Part shown: piece by piece, positions 8,456 through 18,612 of the stretch
How the letters are laid out: each line of letters begins with the position of its first letter
How positions within the stretch are numbered: position 1 is the stretch's first letter
Assembly: GCA_012959965.1 (NCBI GenBank)
Contig: DUCF01000036.1
Location: forward strand, 47,050 to 111,049
From: Candidatus Thioglobus sp.
GTDB taxonomy: Bacteria; Pseudomonadota; Gammaproteobacteria; PS1; Pseudothioglobaceae
DNA: 64,000 bases
Direction: 5' to 3'
The notes under the pieces: generated by a model
Databases searched by the model: none
Seen by the model: the letters and a program-made list of their open reading frames with translations, nothing else
What the model was told of the DNA's origin: nothing
Program-made: the position numbers and the translations under genes

Positions 8456-9049
8456 CTATTGTTGTTTAATGGCTTGTGAAATTGTGTATTTCTGTCCTTG
8501 TTTTAACTTTTTATAATTACCAAAAACAGATTTAAAATTGTTTTTAATAAAGTCTCTAAGGCCGTTGATGGTGACAAAGGTTATTGTACCGCCAGGCTTG
8601 AGTGCGTCGAGTGCATCATAGAGCATGATAGACAACTGCTCCCGACCCACTTTAGCAGGCACATTAGAGATGATTTGATCAAATTTAACATCGCTTGGAA
8701 CTTGTGCAAACGCGTCAGAAAGGTAAGCCCTTGCGTTTGGTAATTTGTTTAGCTTTGCGTTAATGTTCGAGAGCTCGACCGCAACAAAATCTTTATCAAT
8801 CATGTGCACTTCGCCATCGACACAATACTTTGCAAGAGCAAGACCAATAGGACCATAACCGCAACCCAAATCTAGGCAAACATCACTCGGTTCAGCGCTT
8901 ATGTACTTCATCAACAACAAAGTGCCGTCATCGATTGCTCTGGGGCTAAAAACTCCCCAACGGGTATTAAAACGAATTTCATTATCCAGAAGATTGGCGC
9001 TAAATTTTAAGTCTTTTTTAAGGTTGGGTATATCGCCTCTCTGAAACAT
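8456..9049 (-). CDS. Class I SAM-dependent methyltransferase, RsmC-like small domain
   Basis: DLGCGYGPIGLALAKY, ISNVPAKVG, TRWGVFSPRAIDDGTLLL. Confidence 0.8.
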   Translation of the reverse strand: MFQRGDIPNLKKDLKFSANLLDNEIRFNTRWGVFSPRAIDDGTLLLMKYISAEPSDVCLDLGCGYGPIGLALAKYCVDGEVHMIDKDFVAVELSNINAKLNKLPNARAYLSDAFAQVPSDVKFDQIISNVPAKVGREQLSIMLYDALDALKPGGTITFVTINGLRDFIKNNFKSVFGNYKKLKQGQKYTISQAIKQQ

Positions 9050-9999
9050 TAGGCTTTATTCTTATTCTTAGATTTTTTATTCAACACCTGAGTGGCGTCA
9101 TCACCAATATGCGCTTCACCACGTGCACTGGCGAGCTGCATTTGCTTTTCTCTCTCACGGTAACGACTCACTTGATCGTCATCCTTGGTACCAAAACATC
9201 GTGGACAAGAAACGCCTTTTTCGTAGTGCTCATGGCCTTTATCTGCATCAGTAATTGGGTATCTGCAAGCGTGGCATTGATCATACTGTCCTCGCTCTAA
9301 ATTGTGTTTAACGGCTACTCTATCATCAAAAACAAAACATTCGCCATTCCACAGACTGTCTTGCTCGTCAACTTCTTCGAGATATTTTAAAATACCACCA
9401 TGCAAATGGTAAACGTCTTCAAAGCCTTGAGATTTTAAATAGGCAGTGGATTTTTCGCAACGAATGCCACCGGTACAAAACATCGCCACTTTTTTGTCGC
9501 GATATTGTTCTAAATTCTCTTTCGTGTAATTTGGAAATTCACGGAACGACTCAGTGTTCGGATTAATCGCCCCTTTAAAACTGCCGATTTCATATTCGTA
9601 ATTATTGCGAGTATCTATCAAAACAACATCTGGATCGCTAATGAGAGCATTCCACTCACTCGGCGCAACATAAGTACCAACCGAAAAAGTTGGATCAATA
9701 TCCACAACACCCAAAGTAACAATTTCCTTTTTAAGCTTTACTTTAAGCCTTTTGAACGGCATCTCCTCACTGTAAGAGAGTTTATGATCAATCGCACCCA
9801 GTCTTTCGTCTGCTGCGAGAAAAGCCAAAATCTTCTCAATAGCCGGCTGGGAACCGCAAATCGTACCATTAATACCCTCTCTCGCAAGCAAGATAGTGCC
9901 TCTCGCATCAACAGAAGCCATGCAGTCTTTTAAAGGCTGTTGCATTTTCTCGAAATCATCGAGTCGGGTAAACTTATAAAGGGCGCAAATTGTAATCAT
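9049..9999 (-). CDS. trhO: tRNA uridine(34) hydroxylase / rhodanese-related sulfurtransferase TrhO
   Basis: Rhodanese active site [16 protein letters not shown]-terminal acylphosphatase-like domain; family length. Confidence 0.93.
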   Translation of the reverse strand: MITICALYKFTRLDDFEKMQQPLKDCMASVDARGTILLAREGINGTICGSQPAIEKILAFLAADERLGAIDHKLSYSEEMPFKRLKVKLKKEIVTLGVVDIDPTFSVGTYVAPSEWNALISDPDVVLIDTRNNYEYEIGSFKGAINPNTESFREFPNYTKENLEQYRDKKVAMFCTGGIRCEKSTAYLKSQGFEDVYHLHGGILKYLEEVDEQDSLWNGECFVFDDRVAVKHNLERGQYDQCHACRYPITDADKGHEHYEKGVSCPRCFGTKDDDQVSRYREREKQMQLASARGEAHIGDDATQVLNKKSKNKNKA

Positions 10000-10164
10000 A
10001 ATAAAGAGAGAATTATTTCAGCGCTCATTTTACTAGCGAAGGATAATTATATCAACTATTACATTTTTCTCTAAATATTCAATTCCTAGATGATTGTCAC
10101 TAAATGCGACAAGTGTATAATAGTTTCTTTTGCTTGCAAAGCGCCACCTACCCAGCAATTTTAG

Positions 10165-11970
10165 ATGCTATCAGACATTCAAACCCCCAGTGATATTAAG
10201 CAACTTGATTTTGATCAATTGCAACAACTTGCGGATGAAATTCGAGAATTTCTCATTGAAAGCATCAACAAGACGGGTGGTCATCTCGGCTCCAATTTAG
10301 GCACGATTGAATTAACTTTAGCACTGCATTATGTTTTCAATACGCCTGAGGATAGTTTTGTTTGGGATGTAGGCCACCAAGCTTACGCCCATAAGGTTCT
10401 CACCGGCAGAAAAGAGATGATGTCGACTCTCAGACAAAAAGACGGCCTATCTGGCTTTACCAAAAGAAGTGAAAGTGAGCACGATGCATTTGGCGCGGGT
10501 CATTCGTCAACCTCTATTAGTGCGGCACTTGGTTTTGCCCTCGCTAACAAGATTAATATAAAAAACAACACTGCAATTGCCATTATTGGAGACGGCGCCC
10601 TGACCGGTGGCATGGCTTTTGAAGCAATGAATCATGCGGGTGATGCGGACGCCAACTTACTCATTGTTCTAAATGATAACGACATGTCCATTTCCAAAAA
10701 TGTCGGCGCTTTAAACAAATACCTAACGCGTCTCATTTCTGGAAAAGTGTATTCGACAATGAAGTCAACCTCTCTCAATCTTCTTAAGGGCTTACCGCGT
10801 TTGCAAGAGTTTGCCAAGCGCTCTGAGGAGCACCTCAAGGGAATGATTTTGCCAGGGACACTTTTTGAAGAACTGGGGATTGATTATTTTGGCCCTATTG
10901 ATGGCCATGACTTACCAACGTTAATTAAAACTCTGCAAAATTTAAAGAATCAACCCAAGCCGAGACTTCTGCACATCATCACCACCAAGGGGCGAGGATT
11001 GGAGATGGCAGAAAAAGACCCAATCAAGTTTCACGGCATTGCACCACCTTCGAGTTCGAGCAATTCTTTTCCAAGCTACTCTCAAGTATTTGGGCGCTGG
11101 TTGTGTGACAAAGCGGCAAGCAGTGATCGATTAGTCGCAATAACGCCAGCAATGTGTGAAGGCTCTGGCATGGTTGAATTTTCAACAAGTTATCCGGAGC
11201 GTTATTTTGACGTTGCTATTGCCGAACAACACGCGGTGACTTTGGCAGGTGGAATGGCAATTCAAGGCCTCAAGCCAGTGGTAGCAATATATTCCACATT
11301 TCTACAACGTGGCTACGATCAATTTATTCACGACATTGCGTTGCAAAACTTAAACGTTATTTTTGCCATTGATCGTGCAGGCTTAGTCGGCGCTGACGGC
11401 TCAACACACGCCGGTGTATTTGATTTAAGCTTCTTGCGATGCATCCCAAATGTTGTCATTATGGCACCCAGCTCATCACTGGAAATGTACGAGCAATTGA
11501 ATACCGCCTACTCACTTGACGGCCCAGTTTGTATTCGATTCCCTCGCGGAAAATCCGAAATTGAAAGCTATGTTACTGATACAATACAAGAAATAGGCAA
11601 AGCAAATGTTGTTAGAGAAGGTTTTGATGTGGCTATTTTGTCATTTGGCACAACGCTTTCTCAAGCACTCAAGGCCGGAGAAATTTTAGACGCTACGGTT
11701 GTTGATATGCGGTTTGTCAAACCACTGGATAAGGAGCTTATCAGTGAGTTGGCAAAATCTCACAAAAAGCTTATCTCTATCGAGGATAACGTCGTATCAG
11801 GTGGCGCTGGAAGTGCGGTTGCTGAGTTTATCCATAGCACTCAGCTAAATATCGCTCTCAATATTATTGGCCTACCAGATGAGTTTGGCGAGCACGGCTC
11901 TCAAGAAGAGTTATACGAACTGTACGGCTTAACTACTGACAATATTGTCAAATGTGCAAGAGGTGAATGA
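10165..11970 (+). CDS. dxs: 1-deoxy-D-xylulose-5-phosphate synthase
   Basis: GHLGSNLGTIELTLALHYVF, GDGALTGGMAFEAMN, GADGSTHAGVFDLSFLRCIPN. Confidence 0.97.
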   Translation: MLSDIQTPSDIKQLDFDQLQQLADEIREFLIESINKTGGHLGSNLGTIELTLALHYVFNTPEDSFVWDVGHQAYAHKVLTGRKEMMSTLRQKDGLSGFTKRSESEHDAFGAGHSSTSISAALGFALANKINIKNNTAIAIIGDGALTGGMAFEAMNHAGDADANLLIVLNDNDMSISKNVGALNKYLTRLISGKVYSTMKSTSLNLLKGLPRLQEFAKRSEEHLKGMILPGTLFEELGIDYFGPIDGHDLPTLIKTLQNLKNQPKPRLLHIITTKGRGLEMAEKDPIKFHGIAPPSSSSNSFPSYSQVFGRWLCDKAASSDRLVAITPAMCEGSGMVEFSTSYPERYFDVAIAEQHAVTLAGGMAIQGLKPVVAIYSTFLQRGYDQFIHDIALQNLNVIFAIDRAGLVGADGSTHAGVFDLSFLRCIPNVVIMAPSSSLEMYEQLNTAYSLDGPVCIRFPRGKSEIESYVTDTIQEIGKANVVREGFDVAILSFGTTLSQALKAGEILDATVVDMRFVKPLDKELISELAKSHKKLISIEDNVVSGGAGSAVAEFIHSTQLNIALNIIGLPDEFGEHGSQEELYELYGLTTDNIVKCARGE

Positions 11971-12479
11971 AACAGTTTTTAAATAAATTAAAACAACACG
12001 CGCCACACCGGTCAAAAGTTAACTTTGGTTGGCTGGATAAACACCTGCACGACCCCTGCCTGTGGAACTGGAACAGGAAATCAATCTCGAAAGCCTTTGC
12101 TGTTGGTCTTTTCTGCGCCTTTCTACCGATTCCTTTCCAAATGGTGGTGGCAGCCGGCCTAGCGGTTGCTTTTTCCGCCAACATCTTACTTTCAATCAGC
12201 CTTGTATGGGTCACCAACCCTATCACCATGGGGCCGATCTTCTACTTTACTTACAAGTTAGGTTGTATTATTCTGGATACTCGAATTGATCCATACTTTT
12301 CATTTTCTTGGGCTTATCTACGTGAAGTATTAAGCTCTGGATTGCCGGCGCTATTAGTGGGCTCTTTGATAGCGGCCTCCCTAAGTGCTATCATTGGCTA
12401 TTCAGCCATCCAATGGCTGTATCGTCACAGGGTGGGCAAGCGTATTAAGCGCTGGAAGCGTCAGCGATTTGACGCCTAA
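11967..12479 (+). CDS. DUF2062 domain-containing membrane protein
   Basis: [29 protein letters not shown]...[19 protein letters not shown]. Confidence 0.85.
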   Translation: MKQFLNKLKQHAPHRSKVNFGWLDKHLHDPCLWNWNRKSISKAFAVGLFCAFLPIPFQMVVAAGLAVAFSANILLSISLVWVTNPITMGPIFYFTYKLGCIILDTRIDPYFSFSWAYLREVLSSGLPALLVGSLIAASLSAIIGYSAIQWLYRHRVGKRIKRWKRQRFDA

Positions 12480-13530
12480 TATTAGCCTCTAACGTATCAA
12501 CCAATGACTGATTGTCCACCTTACTGTGAGTTTGACCATTCACATAAAGCAGGTTTGGCGCACCACCAGTAACACCTACGGTTACCTCTTTAGCCTCACC
12601 TGGGCCGTTAACAACACAACCAATCACAGCCACATCAATCGGATGAGTAACATCCTCTAAGCGCGCCTCCAATTCATTAACAACCGAAATCACATCAAAT
12701 TTTTGCCTTGAACACGAAGGACAAGCGATCAAATTTACGCCTTTTTGTCTAAGGTGGAGCGATTTGAGAATATCAAAACCCACCTTAACCTCATCAACCG
12801 GGTCGGAAGCAAGGGAGACTCTAATCGTGTCACCAATGCCTTCACTAAGCAACAAACCAAGCCCGATAGAAGATTTAACCGCACCGGAGCGAAACGAGCC
12901 CGCTTCGGTAATACCGAGATGCAGTGGATTATCAATTTGCGAGGCTAGTTGCTTATAAGCAAAAACCGTCATAAACACTTCAGAGGCTTTTAGGGAGATT
13001 TTGTAATTATCAAAATTCAGTCGATCAAGAATATCGATGTGCCTAAAGGCAGACTCCACCATTGCCTCAGGAGTGGGCTCTGTGTATTTTTTTTGTAAAT
13101 CTTTCTCCAAAGAACCGGCGTTAACACCCACTCTGATAGGAATATTATGATCTTTTGCTGAGGCCACCACTTCTCTAACACGATCTTCTCTGCCAATATT
13201 GCCCGGATTAATGCGCAAACAATCGGCACCATATTCGGCTACCTTAAGTGCGATTTTGTAATCAAAGTGAATGTCGGTAATGAGTGGAATGCTGGCTTGT
13301 TTTTTAATTTCCTTAAAGGCTTCAGCGGCCTCCATGGTTGGCACAGAAACCCTAACAAGATCAGCGCCAGCTTTAGCGATAGCCTCAATTTGGGCGACAG
13401 TCGCCTTGACATCACAAGTGTCTGTATTGGTCATGCTTTGCACACTGATTGGCGCGTCGCCACCAATGGCAACATCGCCAACAAATATTTGTCGCGAGAC
13501 TCTTCGTTTAATTGTATGAACTGGCTTCAT
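12445..13530 (-). CDS. ispG: 4-hydroxy-3-methylbut-2-enyl-diphosphate synthase
   Basis: [57 protein letters not shown]. Confidence 0.97.
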   Translation of the reverse strand: MKPVHTIKRRVSRQIFVGDVAIGGDAPISVQSMTNTDTCDVKATVAQIEAIAKAGADLVRVSVPTMEAAEAFKEIKKQASIPLITDIHFDYKIALKVAEYGADCLRINPGNIGREDRVREVVASAKDHNIPIRVGVNAGSLEKDLQKKYTEPTPEAMVESAFRHIDILDRLNFDNYKISLKASEVFMTVFAYKQLASQIDNPLHLGITEAGSFRSGAVKSSIGLGLLLSEGIGDTIRVSLASDPVDEVKVGFDILKSLHLRQKGVNLIACPSCSRQKFDVISVVNELEARLEDVTHPIDVAVIGCVVNGPGEAKEVTVGVTGGAPNLLYVNGQTHSKVDNQSLVDTLEANIRRQIADASSA

Positions 13531-13801
13531 AATTCTCTATTACTTCATCTAAGTTTTCACTGTTGGCTGGTTCGAATTCCACTGCAACTTCCGGAACACT
13601 TTCAATAACGATTATGACTGTCTCCTCTTCACTTTCAGGCGCACTAATAACAATCGAAGTGGACTGCATAGGTGAGCTACTATCCATATTATCAAGATAA
13701 AACCAGCCACCATAAGACGCTGTCAATATCAATAGCAGCAAAAAAAGCTTAAGCTTTATACGTTTTTTTCTCTTAGGGTAATAATCAATCCCGTCTAACA
13801 T
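13508..13801 (-). CDS. Small single-TM protein with acidic C-terminal tail, in the genomic slot usually held by pilF/rodZ
   Basis: [38 protein letters not shown] plus a Glu-rich tail; internal Met at 13801 preferred over the ORF-track start; no HTH seen. Confidence 0.6.
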   Translation of the reverse strand: MLDGIDYYPKRKKRIKLKLFLLLLILTASYGGWFYLDNMDSSSPMQSTSIVISAPESEEETVIIVIESVPEVAVEFEPANSENLDEVIENYEASSYN

Positions 13802-14855
13802 TCCTTCTACTCTTGTCCTGTACTTTTCCGGCCAGTTGACCGCAAGCGGCATCAACATCTTCGCCTCGAGTTCGACGCGTGGTTGTGCGAATACCAGATT
13901 TAAACAAAATATCTTGAAACTGATTTATTGTAACTTCTTTGGAGGTCTTATACTGAGTTTCTGGAAATGGATTAAACGGGATTAAGTTCACTTTTGCTGA
14001 CACGCCTTGCAGTAATTTGGCCAATTTTTTGGCGTGCGCTTCGCTGTCATTGACGCCATCCAGCATCACGTATTCAAACAAAATATGGCGTTCTTGGGTG
14101 CCTGCGTTTAGGTAATACTGGCAAGCCTCCATTAACTGCTTAATCGGATATTTTTTGTTGATTGGCACCAACACGTCACGAAGTTCGTCGTCTGGAGCAT
14201 GCAATGAAATTGCAAGACTAACCGATGTTGTGTCAGCCATACGATACAACGCCGGCACCACGCCAGATGAGGAGATTGTCACTCGCCTGCGAGACAGGCC
14301 AAAAGCCCAATCATCAAGCAACAAATCGCAAGTATCGTACACCGCACTTTCATTAAGCATCGGCTCGCCCATGCCCATAAAGACAACGTTGGAAATGCGC
14401 TTGCCTTTAGCAACAAGATAATTATGCGCAATCAATACTTGGGCAATAATCTCGTGACTTTTTAAATTACGATTAAAACCCTGAAAGCCCGTTGAACAAA
14501 AAGTACAGGCCAAGGCGCAGCCAACTTGTGAAGAGATACACAAAGTACCTCGATCTTTTTCAGGAATGTAGACTGTTTCGATGTGGTTATTTTCACCAAG
14601 ATCGATAACCCACTTAATGACGCCATCGCTGGCATGATTTTGTGTGACAACGTTAGGCAATTCAAGAGTTGCTATGGTGAGCAATTTTTGCCTTAGGTCT
14701 TTGGACAAATTATGCATTTCATCAAAGTCACTCGCACCTTGATGGTAAATCCACTTCATGATTTGCTTTGTTCGGTACGGCTTTTCACCCAAGTCTGCGA
14801 AAAACTTATTCAGTTTGGATTGAGGAAGACCTAACAGGTTTTGCTTTTCTAGCAT
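13785..14855 (-). CDS. rlmN: 23S rRNA/tRNA adenine-C2 methyltransferase RlmN (radical SAM)
   Basis: SSQVGCALACTFCSTGFQGFNRNL radical SAM motif; VVFMGMGEPMLN; start at MLEKQNL (14855). Confidence 0.96.
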   Translation of the reverse strand: MLEKQNLLGLPQSKLNKFFADLGEKPYRTKQIMKWIYHQGASDFDEMHNLSKDLRQKLLTIATLELPNVVTQNHASDGVIKWVIDLGENNHIETVYIPEKDRGTLCISSQVGCALACTFCSTGFQGFNRNLKSHEIIAQVLIAHNYLVAKGKRISNVVFMGMGEPMLNESAVYDTCDLLLDDWAFGLSRRRVTISSSGVVPALYRMADTTSVSLAISLHAPDDELRDVLVPINKKYPIKQLMEACQYYLNAGTQERHILFEYVMLDGVNDSEAHAKKLAKLLQGVSAKVNLIPFNPFPETQYKTSKEVTINQFQDILFKSGIRTTTRRTRGEDVDAACGQLAGKVQDKSRRNVRRD

Positions 14856-14859
14856 AAGC

Positions 14860-14887
14860 AAAAACAGCCGAGGGATCGGCTGTTTTT
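14860..14887 (-). terminator. Rho-independent terminator downstream of ndk
   Basis: AAAAACAGCCGA-GGGA-TCGGCTGTTTTT: perfect 12-bp stem with U-tract on the minus strand. Confidence 0.85.
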
Positions 14888-14900
14888 AATAGATTGGATA

Positions 14901-15326
14901 TTAACGAGTTCTTGAACAAACACCATCGTCACCAAAGAAATATGCGATTTCAATCGCAGCGTTCTCAGCTGAGTCCGAACCATGACATGCGTTTTCATCA
15001 AGTGATTCTGCAAAATCAGCACGAATTGTACCTGCTGCTGCGTCTTTTGGATTTGTAGCACCCATAATTTCACGATGCTTAGCAACGGCATTCTCACCCT
15101 CTAAAACTTGAACCATTACTGGGCCTGAAGTCATGAATGAAACTAAGTCGTTATAGAAGGGGCGATCCTTGTGTACAGCGTAAAAACCACCCGCAAGATC
15201 AGCATCAAGATGAAGCATTTTAGCGCCCACAATTTTGAAGCCAGCAGCCTCAAAACGAGAGTAGATTTCACCGATTACATTCTTTGCAACAGCGTCAGGT
15301 TTGATGATTGATAAAGTGCGCTCCAT
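14901..15326 (-). CDS. ndk: Nucleoside diphosphate kinase
   Basis: [16 protein letters not shown] start at 15326; [15 protein letters not shown]...[20 protein letters not shown]. Confidence 0.97.
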   Translation of the reverse strand: MERTLSIIKPDAVAKNVIGEIYSRFEAAGFKIVGAKMLHLDADLAGGFYAVHKDRPFYNDLVSFMTSGPVMVQVLEGENAVAKHREIMGATNPKDAAAGTIRADFAESLDENACHGSDSAENAAIEIAYFFGDDGVCSRTR

Positions 15327-15403
15327 GGCGTAACTCCAGTAGTTATAAAAAAGGCGGTATTTTACCATAAATGGCAACACTTTCTAAAACGCATAAAACA
15401 AAA

Positions 15404-15421
15404 AGGCGCCCTGAGGCACCT
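15404..15421 (-). terminator. Rho-independent terminator downstream of the HU gene
   Basis: Minus strand AGGTGCC-TCAG-GGCGCCT followed by TTTTTG. Confidence 0.65.
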
Positions 15422-15444
15422 CCTTGTAAAAATTCAATATTGAC

Positions 15445-15717
15445 CTACTGAACGGACTCTTTTAAAGTTTTACCCGCCTTAAAAGCAGCAACTTTAGTTG
15501 CAGGAATTGCAATAGAAGTGCCGGTTTGAGGGTTACGACCTGTGCGTGCTGCACGATCTCTCACCATAAAACTACCAAAACCCGTTAATTGTACACCGTC
15601 ACCACCTGAAAGAGCTGATGTGATTGCGTTTGTTGTTGCGTTAAGTGCGCGAGCTGCGTCGGCTTTTGAAAGGTTTGCGCCTGAGGCAATGGCCTCGACC
15701 AGTTGTGCTTTGTTCAT
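15445..15717 (-). CDS. hup: HU family DNA-binding protein
   Basis: MNKAQLVEAIASGANLSKADAARAL...GFGSFMVRDRAARTGRNPQTG. Confidence 0.95.
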   Translation of the reverse strand: MNKAQLVEAIASGANLSKADAARALNATTNAITSALSGGDGVQLTGFGSFMVRDRAARTGRNPQTGTSIAIPATKVAAFKAGKTLKESVQ

Positions 15718-15772
15718 GTGCTTATCTCCAGAAGTTATTTAAAGAAGATTCAGCGCTAGAGGTGACATCTAT

Positions 15773-15834
15773 TAAGGAGGTAAGATATCATGAAAAAAAC
15801 ATTTGTTTCGTCAACCCCACACGCCAAATCTTAA
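15773..15834 (+). CDS. Candidate 14-aa small ORF with perfect Shine-Dalgarno (MKKTFVSSTPHAKS)
   Basis: TAAGGAGGT at 15773-15781, ATG at 15790, TAA at 15832-15834. Confidence 0.35.
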
Positions 15835-15939
15835 GATTATTATAAGTCAAAATAGTACGTAAATACATACTATTTATAAAGAAAATAATGCCGAATTTAT
15901 AGGTGATATTGATACTTTTGAAGAAGAAAGTAGAAAAAA

Positions 15940-16419
15940 CTAATGATTATTCTCTTTTAGGGCCCTTGCCTTATCTCTCTTCCAGTCCTTGTCTTTGATG
16001 TCTTGGCGCTTGTCGTGAGCCTTTTTTCCTTTAGCAACTCCGATTTCAAGCTTTACTTTTCCGCGCACCCAGTACAGTTTCAAAGGTACAACGGTTGCGC
16101 CTTTTTGGTTAATTTTGTCTCTCAATCTGTTGATTTCTAGCCTGTGTAAAAGCAATTTTCTTGTCCTGATTGGGTCAGGATTCACATGAGTGGACGCCGA
16201 TATCAATGGAGAAATATGTGCACCAAACAAAAACAGCTCGTTGTTTTTCAAAATAACGTAGCTTTCTTTAATTTGCACCCTGTTATCTCTTAAGCTTTTT
16301 ACCTCCCAACCCTCTAAACTGATTCCAGCCTCAAGACTTTGTTCGATAAAATAGTCGTGCCTTGCTTTTTTATTAAGAGCAATTGTATTGGAGTTATCTG
16401 TTTTTTTCTTTTTACTCAT
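15940..16419 (-). CDS. smpB: SsrA (tmRNA)-binding protein SmpB
   Basis: [31 protein letters not shown]...[30 protein letters not shown]. Confidence 0.96.
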   Translation of the reverse strand: MSKKKKTDNSNTIALNKKARHDYFIEQSLEAGISLEGWEVKSLRDNRVQIKESYVILKNNELFLFGAHISPLISASTHVNPDPIRTRKLLLHRLEINRLRDKINQKGATVVPLKLYWVRGKVKLEIGVAKGKKAHDKRQDIKDKDWKRDKARALKENNH

Positions 16420-16861
16420 GGAGAGATCTTTGCATCATATTTCTAAAAGCGCTATTGTGCCCTACTCACCGCAGCAGATGTTCGCGCTTGTTAATGCTAT
16501 TAACGACTATCCGCAATTTCTAAACTGGTGCTCAGGCGCCTCTATTTTAAATCAATCTGAGCGTCAGATTACTGCCTCGGTTGAGATTAATAAAGGTGGC
16601 TTTAAACAAAAATTTATCACCAAAAACACGCTGCGTGCTTTTGACTTGATTGAAATGGAATTACTCGACGGCCCTTTTAAAACACTCTCTGGACAATGGC
16701 GCTTTGAAGCCCTGGGTGATAATGCGGCAAAAGTAGCTTTAGAATTGCAATTTTCTTTTAAATCAAGGCTGATGGATATTGCACTATCATCAATCTTCAC
16801 TCAAATCGCCAACTCTCAATTGGACGCTTTTATTATGCGCGCCAAACAGGTGTATGACTAA
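16418..16861 (+). CDS. ratA: RatA-like / coenzyme Q-binding Coq10-type START-domain protein
   Basis: [48 protein letters not shown]; divergent from smpB as in many gammaproteobacteria. Confidence 0.88.
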   Translation: MERSLHHISKSAIVPYSPQQMFALVNAINDYPQFLNWCSGASILNQSERQITASVEINKGGFKQKFITKNTLRAFDLIEMELLDGPFKTLSGQWRFEALGDNAAKVALELQFSFKSRLMDIALSSIFTQIANSQLDAFIMRAKQVYD

Positions 16862-17384
16862 AATTATTGCCTTTAACAAGCCTTTTGGCACTTTATGTCA
16901 ATTTAGCGGCGAGGGTAACACCCTAGCAAAATACATCGACATACCTAATATCTACCCCGCTGGCAGACTGGATAAAGACTCCGAAGGTTTGGTTATCCTT
17001 ACCGATGACGGGAAACTGCAAAACCAAATCTCCAGCCCCAAATTTAACAAGCTGAAAATTTATGCAGTGCAAGTTGAGGGACTGATAAGTGATGATGCTA
17101 TTCAACAACTGTCTTCTGGAGTCAGACTTAACGATGGCCCTACCAAGCCAGCCAAAGTGCGAATTATTACCGAACCAGAATGGTTATGGAGCAGGGTGCC
17201 AGCCATTAGACAACGTATTAATATTCCAACCTCGTGGATTGAGCTCTCAATCAGCGAAGGCCGAAATCGCCAAGTAAGAAGAATGACCGCGCATGTGGGC
17301 TTTCCAACACTTCGACTGATTCGCACACAAGTGGGTGAATGGCAACTAAACAACTTAGCACAAGGCTCTTATGTCGTTCTTTAA
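16854..17384 (+). CDS. rluE: 23S rRNA pseudouridine synthase, RluE-like
   Basis: NKPFGTLCQFS, PAGRLDKDSEGLVILTDDG, EGRNRQVRRMTAHVGFPTLRLIR; start at 16854. Confidence 0.9.
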   Translation: MTKIIAFNKPFGTLCQFSGEGNTLAKYIDIPNIYPAGRLDKDSEGLVILTDDGKLQNQISSPKFNKLKIYAVQVEGLISDDAIQQLSSGVRLNDGPTKPAKVRIITEPEWLWSRVPAIRQRINIPTSWIELSISEGRNRQVRRMTAHVGFPTLRLIRTQVGEWQLNNLAQGSYVVL

Positions 17385-18177
17385 ATTAGCTTACCAGGCA
17401 TTAATGTGTAATGTTGTGGATGAAAAAGTTCAGCTCACGCACCAACTTTTCAATGAAATACTGAATCAAGATTTAATCACTGATAGTGCAACACCTGTTG
17501 AAACAATAACCACACCAGGTCGCCCCGAAAGACCCGAATTGGTTAGTTACCAAAACACGCCAAAACGAGATCGATCCGACCTTGGTATGATTAAAACCAT
17601 CCACTCTATTTGCCATATTGAGTTTAACGCCATTAATTTAGCACTTGATGCGCTTTATCGCTTTCGAAAAATGCCCGATCAATACTACCGAGATTGGGCC
17701 AAGGTTTCACACGAAGAGGCACTACATTTCACCATGCTTAATGACTACCTTAAGGAGCTAAACTATCAATACGGCGACTTTGAGGCGCACAACGGCCTCT
17801 GGGAAATGACGGTTGAAACGGACTACGACGTGCTGGTGAGAATGGCTCTAGTGCCGAGAGTACTTGAAGCACGAGGCTTAGATGTCACCCCAAGTATTCA
17901 AACCAAATTCAAAAAATCAAAATTTTCTAAAATGGCAGAGATATTAGAAGTCATTTTCCAAGATGAAATTGGCCACGTAAAAATTGGTAATTATTGGTAC
18001 AAGCATCTGTGCAAAGAGCGTGACCTTGAACCGATGGAGATATTTGATCGTCTCATTAAAAAACACGTGGGTAAAAGCTTGCGTGGGCCTTTTAATTGGG
18101 AGGCAAGGTTGCTTTCAGACTTTACTGAAGCCGAACTCAATTACCTAGAGCACGCTAATAGGGAACGTACTAACTAG
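17371..18177 (+). CDS. DUF455 family ferritin-like protein
   Basis: [58 protein letters not shown]. Confidence 0.88.
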   Translation: MSFFKLAYQALMCNVVDEKVQLTHQLFNEILNQDLITDSATPVETITTPGRPERPELVSYQNTPKRDRSDLGMIKTIHSICHIEFNAINLALDALYRFRKMPDQYYRDWAKVSHEEALHFTMLNDYLKELNYQYGDFEAHNGLWEMTVETDYDVLVRMALVPRVLEARGLDVTPSIQTKFKKSKFSKMAEILEVIFQDEIGHVKIGNYWYKHLCKERDLEPMEIFDRLIKKHVGKSLRGPFNWEARLLSDFTEAELNYLEHANRERTN

Positions 18178-18607
18178 CCTCATCCATAGCCTCGTTGGCA
18201 AGCAAATCAGCCATGTCATTGCCAGGATCATCACTGTGGCCTTTAACCCAATACCAAGTCACCTCAAAAGCTTGATTAAGCTCATCTAATTGCTTCCACA
18301 ATTCAACGTTTTTTACCGGCTTTTTATTGGCGGTTTTCCAGCCCTTTAGCTTCCAACCACCAATCCAATCATTAATACCTTGAATAACGTATTTGGAATC
18401 GGTGTATAAGTCCACCGCAATATCTTTTGATTTGAGAGATTCGAGCGCTTTAATGGCTGCAGTCAACTCCATCTTATTATTAGTGGTGTCTTGCTCGGCG
18501 CCTTTGAGTTTTTTCTCTTTGCCTTTGTAGCGCAACCAAACACCCCAGCCACCTAAGCCTGGATTGCCGCGACAACCGCCATCGGTGTAAATTACTATCC
18601 TATCCAT
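18170..18607 (-). CDS. rnhA: Ribonuclease HI
   Basis: [22 protein letters not shown] start at 18607; [26 protein letters not shown]. Confidence 0.96.
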   Translation of the reverse strand: MDRIVIYTDGGCRGNPGLGGWGVWLRYKGKEKKLKGAEQDTTNNKMELTAAIKALESLKSKDIAVDLYTDSKYVIQGINDWIGGWKLKGWKTANKKPVKNVELWKQLDELNQAFEVTWYWVKGHSDDPGNDMADLLANEAMDEAS

Positions 18608-18612
18608 AAAAT

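Noticed and set aside
13563-13590. GGTTCGAATTCC resembling a tRNA T-loop
   Set aside because: Flanking 5-nt arms do not pair and no acceptor or anticodon stems were found; it lies in a coding frame.
15720-15940. Possible tmRNA (ssrA) next to smpB
   Set aside because: No tRNA-like ends or recognisable tag ORF; region too short.
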